DNA from: an uncultured Solirubrobacteraceae bacterium
Lineage (GTDB): Bacteria; Actinomycetota; Thermoleophilia; Solirubrobacterales; Solirubrobacteraceae
NCBI GenBank assembly: GCA_902806215.1
Contig: CADCVT010000097.1
Span: 1 to 8,952, forward strand
DNA length: 8,952 bases
Direction of reading: 5' to 3'
Below, piece by piece: positions 1 through 5,778 of this stretch (positions within the stretch are counted from its first letter, which is position 1; each line of letters begins with the position of its first letter). Under the pieces are notes generated by a model that saw only the letters and a program-made list of their open reading frames with translations, made no database searches and was not told the DNA's origin. Both the position numbers and the translations under genes were made by a program.

Positions 1-832
1 CCAGGTCGAGCGCAACGGGCTCAAGAAGAAGCAGATCTCGATCCACGAGCGCGCGCTGCGCGCGGTCATCCGCGACTACACCCGCGAGGCGGGCGTCCGC
101 AACCTCGAGCGCGAGCTCGGCACGGTCCTGCGCAAGGTGGCGACGAACATCGCCTCCGCGAAGGTCGAGCCGCCGGTCGCCCTCGAGGTCGACACCCTGC
201 GCGACGCGCTCGGCCGGCAGCGCTTCTTCCAGGAGGCGGCCGTCCGCACCGCGGTGCCGGGCGTCGCGACCGGGCTGGCGTTCACGCCGGTCGGCGGCGA
301 CGTCCTCTTCATCGAGGCGAACTGGATTCGGTCCCGCCACCCCAAGAGCGGTCTGACGCTCACCGGGCAGCTCGGCGACGTCATGAAGGAGTCGGCGCAG
401 ATCGCGCTGACGTACGTGCGAGCGCACGCGGTCGAGCTCGGCATCGACGAGGACGGGTTCGAGGACCGCGAGTTCCACGTCCACGTCCCCGCGGGAGCGA
501 TCCCGAAGGACGGACCGAGCGCGGGCGTCACGATGACCACGGCGCTGGCGTCGCTGCTGACCGGCCGCCCGGTCAAGCACACGGTCGGCATGACCGGCGA
601 GGTCACGCTGCAGGGCCGCGTGCTCCCGATCGGCGGGCTCAAGCAGAAGGTGCTCGCCGCCCACGCCGCCGGGCTGACCGACGTGGTCATCCCGGAGCGC
701 AACCGCGCCGACCTCGACGACGTCCCCGCGGAGGTCCGCGAGGCCATGACCTTCCACCCGGTCATGACCGTCGGCGAGGTGCTCGAGGTCGCACTCGAGC
801 CGGCGCCGGTCGCCACCGCCACCCACGCGTAG
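1..832 (+). CDS. lon: ATP-dependent protease Lon (LonA), C-terminal part
   Basis: This is the last 276 residues of Lon, an ATP-dependent serine protease that degrades misfolded and regulatory proteins in the cytoplasm; its N-terminal and main AAA+ parts lie upstream of the window. The visible part starts in the AAA+ lid, where YTREAGVRNLER contains the sensor-2 arginine, and continues into the S16 protease domain. PKDGPSAGV carries the catalytic Ser (codon 518-520, visible residue 173). GGLKQK carries the catalytic Lys (codon 647-649, residue 216). The 43-residue spacing equals that of E. coli Ser679 and Lys722. TGQLGDVMKES and MTGEVTLQG are further family signatures. One oddity: the loop between LFIEA and LTLTG has 11 residues where the E. 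coli enzyme has 8. The gene ends with TAG at 830-832, 20 bp before a strong hairpin. The reading frame is open to the left edge, so the start is outside the window. The identification is essentially certain. Confidence 0.97.
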   Translation, partial: QVERNGLKKKQISIHERALRAVIRDYTREAGVRNLERELGTVLRKVATNIASAKVEPPVALEVDTLRDALGRQRFFQEAAVRTAVPGVATGLAFTPVGGDVLFIEANWIRSRHPKSGLTLTGQLGDVMKESAQIALTYVRAHAVELGIDEDGFEDREFHVHVPAGAIPKDGPSAGVTMTTALASLLTGRPVKHTVGMTGEVTLQGRVLPIGGLKQKVLAAHAAGLTDVVIPERNRADLDDVPAEVREAMTFHPVMTVGEVLEVALEPAPVATATHA

Positions 833-852
833 TCCACGCCCCCGGACACGCC

Positions 853-885
853 GAGGGCCCGGCCTTGCGGCCGGGCCCTCGTTGT
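853..885 (+). terminator. Hairpin terminator after lon, between convergent genes
   Basis: A perfect 12-bp stem (853-864 pairing with 869-880) closes a 4-base loop TTGC and is followed by GTTGT. It begins 20 bp after the lon stop and lies 26 bp from the convergent minus-strand stop at 911. The symmetric stem and position suggest that it can stop transcription from both sides, although neither flank has a long T tract. This is seen directly as sequence; terminator function is inferred. Confidence 0.8.
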
Positions 886-910
886 CCCGGAGAGGCTCTT
901 GGAGCGGGTG

Positions 911-1456
911 CTACTTGGCGGACGCCCGGTGCGCCTGGTGGTTGCCGCCAGCGGACGCGACGACGTTGTCGACCACGAGGGCCTCCTCGCCGTCCTGCAT
1001 GATCGTGATCGTCGCGCGGTCCGCCCGGCCGGGCTCGCCCGCGTCGGTGAACTGGAACGTGACCGACGCCGGCTCACCGTTGAGCGTGCCGGTGCCCGCG
1101 CCGATGATCGTGTCGAAGCCGGCCAGCGGACGGCCCTCGGAGTACGGCGTGTCGAAGCAGCGCGGCCCGCTCGTGTAGTCGGTCAGCTTGAAGCGGTTGT
1201 CGCCCCACTCCACCTTGAGGTCGGGGAAGCGCTCGGAGTTGCAGACCATGTTGCGGAACTCCCACTGGATCTTGCCCAGCTCGGAGTCGATGAAGTGACC
1301 GTGACCGGTCATGCGGCCCTTCTTGACCTCCGGGCAGTACTTCGGGGTGGCCTTGGTGCACTTCCCATCCGGGGCGCCGCCTGCGATGGCGCCGGTGGGG
1401 ATGAGCGCCATCGTGGCGATGCTGGCAAAGACGGCAGCCGTGCCGAACTTCTTCAT
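911..1456 (-). CDS. Small secreted four-cysteine protein (GNHQAH C-terminus)
   Basis: A 181-residue protein with a clear signal peptide: MKKFGT, a hydrophobic stretch, then AIA before Gly26. The mature part has four cysteines (33, 41, 72, 100), which could form two disulfides, and looks like an all-beta domain (GHGHFIDSELGKIQWEFRN, VEWGDNRFKL, AGFDTIIGAGTGTLNG, TFQFTDAGEPGRADRATITI) ending in GGNHQAH. I recall this ending and the TDAGEPG element from short secreted actinobacterial proteins, some labelled post-COAP-1, but could not check this. The function is unknown. Five lysines lie within residues 32-46, unusual for such GC-rich coding. The start is fixed by AAGGAG (1463-1468) six bases upstream of the ATG and by the signal peptide. 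The frame stays open far upstream, but that part is a shadow of the lysyl oxidase gene. The ATG overlaps the lysyl oxidase TGA by four bases, implying coupled translation. Confidence 0.88.
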   Translation of the reverse strand: MKKFGTAAVFASIATMALIPTGAIAGGAPDGKCTKATPKYCPEVKKGRMTGHGHFIDSELGKIQWEFRNMVCNSERFPDLKVEWGDNRFKLTDYTSGPRCFDTPYSEGRPLAGFDTIIGAGTGTLNGEPASVTFQFTDAGEPGRADRATITIMQDGEEALVVDNVVASAGGNHQAHRASAK

Positions 1457-2280
1457 GAGGTACTCCTTGGTGCGTTGGACTGAGAACAATCGGGTGAAGA
1501 GGGACAGCGTCGCAGGACGCGCACGCGGGGGGTCTCGTTTCGGCCCTTGGGCCAGGCGAGCGAGAAGAGGACCGACGCCGCGTTGTTCGTCGTGTCGCGC
1601 TCGGCGAGCTTGCCGTTCGTGTTGAGCGTGTGGGTCAGCACGTAGTCGCCTGCGGGCATGCCGGTGACGTCGACGTACTGGCCCTCGACCTGGGGCTCGT
1701 AGTTGTCGCCGTAGCCGACGGAGATGCCGGCGAAGATGCCCATCGAGTCGGGCTCGCCGAGGCCGCACTCCTCGGGGAAGGCCGGCGCCGGGCGGAACGC
1801 CGCGAAGGCGCTGGCGTTGGGAAGGGCGTAGCGGTCGCCGAGGCAGAAGCCGGTCTTGCGGTCGCGCCGCAGCACGGCCCCCGCGTCGCCGGCGGCGCGG
1901 ATCTCGTACTTCTCGAAGCCGAGCAGGTGCCAGTGCTTGTGGTCGGGATGGACCACGTAGCTCATGACGCCCACGTTGCGGACGGTGCGCGGCTTGCCGA
2001 CGGCCTGAGCGACGAACTGGTTGACGTCCATCGTGGGGTCGCTCTCCGAGGCGCGGTAGCCGAAGAGCCGCAGCGGGCCGTCGCCGACGTTGGCGGCGGC
2101 CGAGCGGAACCCGAGGCGGAAGGAGCGCTTGCCGCCGAGCTCGACCTTCTTGACCGAGAGCCGCGAGGGCACCTCCTGGTCGAGGTCGGGCAGCAGGTCC
2201 TGGGCCGACGCACCGCTCGGCGCGAGAAGCGCGAGCAGTGCAGCGAGCACGACGATGTAGGTGCCGCAAGTCCGTGGCAA
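1453..2280 (-). CDS. Secreted lysyl oxidase family protein
   Basis: A 275-residue protein related to lysyl oxidases (PF01186), copper amine oxidases that turn lysine side chains into aldehydes that crosslink proteins. A signal peptide ends at ASA before Gln27. HPDHKHWHL holds His111, 114, 116 and 118, with the same spacing as the human copper-site histidines 289/292/294/296. RKTGFCLGD aligns with human HKASFCLED, making Lys142 the likely precursor of the lysine tyrosylquinone cofactor. GISVGYGDNYEP aligns with the human segment holding the partner tyrosine, here probably Tyr194. GMPAGDYVLTHTLN and ERDTTNNAAS match the conserved C-terminal part. The start is TTG at 2280, the first start codon in frame, with GGAG at 2291-2294 ten bases upstream. 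No membrane anchor or cell-wall sorting motif is seen, so it should be released or remain in the envelope. It is the first gene of a two-gene unit with the small secreted protein. Its natural substrate is unknown. Confidence 0.9.
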   Translation of the reverse strand: MPRTCGTYIVVLAALLALLAPSGASAQDLLPDLDQEVPSRLSVKKVELGGKRSFRLGFRSAAANVGDGPLRLFGYRASESDPTMDVNQFVAQAVGKPRTVRNVGVMSYVVHPDHKHWHLLGFEKYEIRAAGDAGAVLRRDRKTGFCLGDRYALPNASAFAAFRPAPAFPEECGLGEPDSMGIFAGISVGYGDNYEPQVEGQYVDVTGMPAGDYVLTHTLNTNGKLAERDTTNNAASVLFSLAWPKGRNETPRVRVLRRCPSSPDCSQSNAPRSTS

Positions 2281-2300
2281 GGCGATGAGTCTCCGGGTCG

Positions 2301-2320
2301 ACCGAGCATCCTTGCTCGGT
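2301..2320. repeat. 8-bp inverted repeat in the lysyl oxidase leader
   Basis: ACCGAGCA (2301-2308) and TGCTCGGT (2313-2320) are perfect inverted copies around a 4-base spacer TCCT. The repeat lies 20-40 bases upstream of the TTG start of the lysyl oxidase, next to its Shine-Dalgarno element. It could be an operator for a dimeric repressor or an RNA hairpin in the 5' leader that controls translation. No T tract follows on the minus strand, so a terminator is less likely. Its role is unknown. Confidence 0.55.
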
Positions 2321-2387
2321 GGAAGCGGAACTGTAGGGCACGCTCACCGATCCACGAATACGACCTATGTCCAGTTTCGGCGGACGC

Positions 2388-2420
2388 TATAAAGCCCCCG
2401 AAACCGCGGTTTCTGGGGGG
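2388..2420 (-). terminator. Terminator hairpin after the TolB-like gene
   Basis: The arms 2395-2405 and 2408-2418 form a hairpin built on the palindrome AAACCGCGGTTT, extended by a G-C pair, one mismatch, then four C-G pairs. On the minus strand it starts right after the TGA of the TolB-like gene and is followed by CTTTATAG, a weak T-rich run. The central palindrome leaves no natural loop, so the innermost pairs must open. The location and structure fit an intrinsic terminator ending the upstream gene group. Confidence 0.65.
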
Positions 2421-3644
2421 TCAGCGTCTACGCAGGTTGACAACGCTGAGGCGGTAGACGCCGGTCCAGCGCTTCGCGTCCCGCGCGGGGCGGGTGATCC
2501 GCACGACGTTGGCGCCGCGGCGGCCACGGTGGAGCTTCGTCGCGACGACGAAGCCGCGATGGTGGACGCGGAACGTCCCCGTCGCCGGCGCGCTGAGCGT
2601 GAACCGCAGCGTCACCACGAGGCGGCCGCGCACGCGCACGACGCTCGATGACCGCATCCGCAGCGTGACCGGCCCGGTCGCCTGCGTACGCGGGCGGGTC
2701 GTCCCCGGCCTCGTGCGCGGCTGCGGCGCAGGCGTCCCGGGCACGGTGATCTCACCGCCCGCGGGCGGGAGCGCTCCGCTGAACGCGGGCGCCGGCGGAC
2801 GCCAGTCCGGCGCGTAGTCGTCGCCGCGGGCGGTGGTCACGCGCCGCTGGCCCGAGCCGTCGCCGGCCATCACCCAGACGTCGAGGTCGCGTTCGCGGTC
2901 GCTGGCGAACGCGATCCGCCCGTCGGCCCCGTAGGCGGGATCGAGGTCGCGCGCGCTCGAGGCCGCGAGCGGCGCAGGGGCCGAGCCGTCGACCCCGATC
3001 GAGAAGACGTCGAGCTCGCGCGCCGGGTCGCGCAGGGTGGTGAACGCCAGCCGGGCGCCGTCCGGGGACCAGGCGGGGTCGCGGTCGGCCTGCTCCTCGC
3101 CGGTGGAGACCGGACGGTCGCCGGTCCCGTCGGCGCCGATGACCCAGAGCTGCGCGACGTCCTCGCGCCAGTAGGCGATCCGGCGCCCGTCGGGCGACCA
3201 CGCCGGCGACGCGGCGACGCCGCCGGACTTCGTCAGCGGCGCGACCCCGCCGCCGTCGGCGGTCATCACGTAGAGCTCGGGCAGCCCGCTGCGCTCGGAG
3301 ACGAAGACGATCCGCCGCCCGTCCGGCGACCAGTCGGGCGACCGGTCCGGACCGGCGGCGTCGGTGAGCTGCTTCTGGGCGCCCCCGTCGGCCGCCATGG
3401 CCCAGATCTCCGCGTCGCTGCCGAAGCCGCGGGCGAACGCGATCCGCTCCCCGTCGGGCGACCAGGCGGGCGCCTCGTCGGGGCCGGCGAAGCGCGACAG
3501 GTTGCGCTCCCCCGTGCCGTCGGCGTTCACCGCGTAGATCTCCGGGTTGCCGTCGCGCTCGGAGACGAACGCGATCTCCTGCGCGCCCGCGGGCGCGGCC
3601 GAGGCGAGCAGGACGAGCGCGAGGGAGGGCAGCAGTCGGCGCAT
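2421..3644 (-). CDS. Secreted TolB-like six-bladed propeller protein with C-terminal beta domain
   Basis: A 407-residue secreted protein. A signal peptide ends at AGA before Gln22. Residues 22-284 form six PD40/WD40-like repeats of about 43 residues, each of the pattern IAFxSxRxG-IYxMxxDG-LT-WSPDG. Clear WSPDG motifs sit at 61, 105, 149 and 192. The fifth is degraded to YGADG near 238 and the last ends in DWRPP near 280. Six repeats match the propeller of TolB. There is no TolB N-terminal domain, and no Pal or other Tol genes are nearby, so this is not TolB itself but a surface or periplasmic-type propeller, probably binding protein or sugar. A Pro/Thr/Arg-rich linker (about 283-325) leads to an 80-residue basic beta domain. 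The ATG at 3644 fits the signal peptide, but no Shine-Dalgarno is visible. It lies 71 bp downstream of the DsbA-like gene and is followed by a terminator hairpin. The specific function is not known. Confidence 0.87.
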   Translation of the reverse strand: MRRLLPSLALVLLASAAPAGAQEIAFVSERDGNPEIYAVNADGTGERNLSRFAGPDEAPAWSPDGERIAFARGFGSDAEIWAMAADGGAQKQLTDAAGPDRSPDWSPDGRRIVFVSERSGLPELYVMTADGGGVAPLTKSGGVAASPAWSPDGRRIAYWREDVAQLWVIGADGTGDRPVSTGEEQADRDPAWSPDGARLAFTTLRDPARELDVFSIGVDGSAPAPLAASSARDLDPAYGADGRIAFASDRERDLDVWVMAGDGSGQRRVTTARGDDYAPDWRPPAPAFSGALPPAGGEITVPGTPAPQPRTRPGTTRPRTQATGPVTLRMRSSSVVRVRGRLVVTLRFTLSAPATGTFRVHHRGFVVATKLHRGRRGANVVRITRPARDAKRWTGVYRLSVVNLRRR

Positions 3645-3715
3645 GAACCGGTGAAGGTTGACCGTCGGGTGCCGTTCCCGCAATCGGCCATGGGTCCACC
3701 CCCGACCGGAGCCGA

Positions 3716-4207
3716 TCAGGCGCCGGCGTCCTCGATGACGTCGACGAGCGTCTCGACGTCGTAGAAGCCCTTGTGCCGTTCGCCGTCGACGAAGAACGCG
3801 GGCGTCCCGGTGACGCCGGCGGCGACGCCGGCCGCACGGTCCGCGGCGACCCGCTCGGCCACCTCGGGCGAGCGCAGGTCCGCCTCGAAGCGCGCGACGT
3901 CGAGCCCGAGCTCGCGCGCGTAGCCGACGAGGTCGCCGTCCTCGAGCGCCTCGGGGTGCGCGAACAACACGTCGTGCATCTCCCAGAAGCGGTCCTGGAG
4001 CGCGGCCGCCTCGGCGGCGTGGGCGGCGTGCTCGGCGTGCGGGTGCCTCGCCGGGATCGGGAAGTGGCGGAAGCGCAGCCGCACGCGGCCGTCGAGCCGG
4101 GCGAGGACGCGCTTGAGCGACGGCACGGCGTCGCGGCAGTACGGGCACTCGAAGTCCCCGAACTCGACGAGCTCCACCGCCCCGGTCCCCTGCACGTGCT
4201 CGGTCAT
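3716..4207 (-). CDS. DsbA-like thioredoxin-fold oxidoreductase coupled to the antiporter
   Basis: A 163-residue single-domain protein of the DsbA/thioredoxin-4 type. VELVEFGDFECPYC gives a CPYC active site at Cys21-Cys24, and GTPAFFVDG gives the cis-proline (Pro136) opposite it. The helical insertion between them (HPHAEHAAHAAEAAAL, FWEMHDVLFAH) is typical of the family. There is no signal peptide or membrane segment, so it should act in the cytoplasm and reduce, oxidise or bind thiols there, unlike classical periplasmic DsbA. The ATG at 4207 overlaps the antiporter's TGA (ATGA), and GGAGG at 4219-4223 lies 11 bases upstream, indicating translational coupling. From memory, very similar domains are fused to the C-terminus of some actinobacterial NhaA antiporters. 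This supports a link to antiporter function. The antiporter has Cys365 in a membrane segment and Cys445 in its cytoplasmic tail; the latter could be a target, but this is speculative. Confidence 0.9.
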   Translation of the reverse strand: MTEHVQGTGAVELVEFGDFECPYCRDAVPSLKRVLARLDGRVRLRFRHFPIPARHPHAEHAAHAAEAAALQDRFWEMHDVLFAHPEALEDGDLVGYARELGLDVARFEADLRSPEVAERVAADRAAGVAAGVTGTPAFFVDGERHKGFYDVETLVDVIEDAGA

Positions 4208-5733
4208 GCCGTCGCCATCCTCCGCTGCAGCCGGTTGCTCTCGAGGTCGATGTCCTCCTCGACCGCCCGCATGACCGGCGTCGTGATCGACCCCTCGTTG
4301 CGCAGCTGGAGCAGGCGCGCGCGCTCGATGTCGAGCAGGTCGATGCGCAGCCGGATCCACGCCGACGTGTCGGACTCGACGTCCGGGACCCCGTCGCGGC
4401 ACTCGCCGGCGAGCTGGTTGGCGCGCTGCGCGTAGAGCGACCGGGCGCGCTCGAGCGCGCTCGCGTCGACGTCGGCGCCGTCGAGCGACAGGTCGCCGAT
4501 GTACTCGAGCGCGGCCTCGACGGTGCGAAAGCGCGTCATCGCGTGACGCCGCTCGTCGGCGACCTCGACCGGGAACCGCAGCCGGGTGATGAGCAGCTCG
4601 AGCGTCAGGCCCTGGACGACGAGCGTCGTGACGATGACGCAGATGGTCAGGAAGATGATCTCGTCGCGCCCGTCGATGGTCAGCGGGATCGCCAGCGCGA
4701 CCGCCAGCGAGATCGCGCCGCGCATCCCCGACCAGCCGACCACCACTCGCTCCTTGTGCGTCAGCCCCGGGACGAGCCACTGGTAGGCCATCCGCACGGC
4801 CATGACCACGAGCGAGAGGACGAGGCCGGCGACCAGGAGCTCCCCCGCGGGGCGGTCGATCGCGTCGAGCACACCCGGGAACTGCAGGCCGACGAGGATG
4901 AACAGGACCGACTCGAGGACGAACGTGAACACGCTCCAGAACCCGTACGCCTGCAGCCGCGTCGTCGCGTCGGTGATCTTCGGGTCGCGCATCCCGAGGT
5001 AGATCCCGCTGACGACGGCGGCGAGGATGCCCGAGAGCCCGAGCTCCTCGGCGGCGACGTAGAGCACGTACGGCGTGAAGATCGTCACGACGATCTCGAT
5101 CTGCGAGTCGTCGAGGCGCATGCGCAGCCAGCCCGACGCGACGCCGCCCAGGTACCCGAGCACGGTGCCGCCGACCGCGACGAGCGCCAGCTCCTCCCCC
5201 ACGTCGCCGAGGCTCAGCGAGCCGGCGACCGCGGCACCCACCGCGACGCGCCACGCGGTCAGCGCGGTGCCGTCGTTGACGAGGTTCTCGCCCTCGACGA
5301 GGTTGATGACCCGTTCCGGAGCGCCGACCCGGCGGAACACGGCCGTCGCGGCGACGAGGTCGGTCGGCGCCACGACCGTCGCCAGCAGGAACGCGGTCGG
5401 CCACGTGAGCTCGTCGACCAGCGCGTGCGCGACAACGGCCACCGCGACGATCGTGAGGCCGACGAGCACCACCGCCGCGAGGCCGATGGTGCGAGCCTCG
5501 CGCAGGAGATGTCGCGGCGAGGACGCGTAGCCCGCCGCGTGGACGAGCGGCGGCACGAAGACGAGGAAGACGACCTCCGGCTCGAGCTCGAGGTCGGGGA
5601 GCCCGGGTAGCGCGCCGAGCCCCAACCCGCCGAGAACCAGCACGATCGGGTACGGAACCGACAGCTGCCGGGCAACCCAGGCCAGGAGGGCGACGGCGAC
5701 GAGGAGCAGGATGAGGAACTCGATGTCGCCCAT
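4204..5733 (-). CDS. CPA1-family Na+/H+ antiporter
   Basis: A 509-residue integral membrane protein of the monovalent cation:proton antiporter-1 family (Na_H_exchanger fold), which exports Na+ or K+ in return for protons and so controls pH and salt balance. About twelve hydrophobic segments span residues 5-385. Signature motifs are APTDLVAATAVFRR (Thr124-Asp125), EGENLVNDGTAL (Asn153-Asp154, the ion-binding ND pair of electroneutral CPA1 members) and GWSGMRGAISLA (Arg338). A mostly helical, charged cytoplasmic tail (about 390-509) follows, as in bacterial NhaP/TIGR00831-type proteins; the length is normal. The ATG at 5733 gives a proper first membrane helix. No Shine-Dalgarno is seen, but TATGCT lies six bases upstream, so a leaderless mRNA is possible. 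The gene is 45 bp downstream of the GGDEF-EAL gene and overlaps the DsbA-like gene by four bases. Which cation it carries cannot be read from the sequence. Confidence 0.93.
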   Translation of the reverse strand: MGDIEFLILLLVAVALLAWVARQLSVPYPIVLVLGGLGLGALPGLPDLELEPEVVFLVFVPPLVHAAGYASSPRHLLREARTIGLAAVVLVGLTIVAVAVVAHALVDELTWPTAFLLATVVAPTDLVAATAVFRRVGAPERVINLVEGENLVNDGTALTAWRVAVGAAVAGSLSLGDVGEELALVAVGGTVLGYLGGVASGWLRMRLDDSQIEIVVTIFTPYVLYVAAEELGLSGILAAVVSGIYLGMRDPKITDATTRLQAYGFWSVFTFVLESVLFILVGLQFPGVLDAIDRPAGELLVAGLVLSLVVMAVRMAYQWLVPGLTHKERVVVGWSGMRGAISLAVALAIPLTIDGRDEIIFLTICVIVTTLVVQGLTLELLITRLRFPVEVADERRHAMTRFRTVEAALEYIGDLSLDGADVDASALERARSLYAQRANQLAGECRDGVPDVESDTSAWIRLRIDLLDIERARLLQLRNEGSITTPVMRAVEEDIDLESNRLQRRMATA

Positions 5734-5739
5734 CGCGCG

Positions 5740-5745
5740 AGCATA
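5740..5745 (-). promoter_or_regulatory. Possible -10 element for a leaderless antiporter transcript
   Basis: TATGCT on the minus strand matches the TANNNT -10 pattern of GC-rich actinobacteria and ends six bases before the antiporter ATG. That is the spacing expected when transcription starts at the A of the start codon. No good -35 hexamer is visible. The gene could also be read through from the GGDEF-EAL gene. Confidence 0.35.
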
Positions 5746-5778
5746 AGCGCGCGCCCGGCACGCTCGCCGCCGAGCGCG

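Larger units (their letters stand above)
2281..2420. other. Non-coding gap with lysyl oxidase upstream region
   Basis: These 140 bases separate the TolB-like gene from the lysyl oxidase gene and are more AT-rich than the flanking coding DNA. They hold the ribosome-binding GGAG (2291-2294), the inverted repeat at 2301-2320, and the terminator hairpin at 2395-2418. On the minus strand TGGACA (2373 to 2368) resembles a -35 box, but I found no convincing -10 at 16-18 bases, so no promoter is assigned. The promoter of the oxidase unit probably lies here, because a terminator precedes it. Confidence 0.6.

Noticed and set aside
137..832. Treating Lon as a complete short gene starting at 137
   Set aside because: The frame is open to the left edge and the upstream residues are clearly Lon (YTREAGVRNLER), so the gene is cut by the window rather than truncated.
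1457..2347. Upstream extension of the small secreted protein's frame to give a 478-residue protein
   Set aside because: The extension is an Arg/Pro/Ala-rich out-of-frame reading of the lysyl oxidase gene. The signal peptide and AAGGAG at 1463-1468 fix the real start at 1456.
2368..2373. TGGACA as a -35 box for the lysyl oxidase promoter
   Set aside because: No acceptable -10 hexamer lies 16-18 bases downstream on the minus strand.
4543..5610. Plus-strand frame of 355 codons
   Set aside because: Antisense to the antiporter; composition dominated by Asp, Glu, Arg and His with no fold signature.
5761..5776. 6-bp stem with CCGC loop between the GGDEF-EAL and antiporter genes
   Set aside because: The stem is short, has no T tract and is expected by chance in DNA this GC-rich, so it is not called a terminator.
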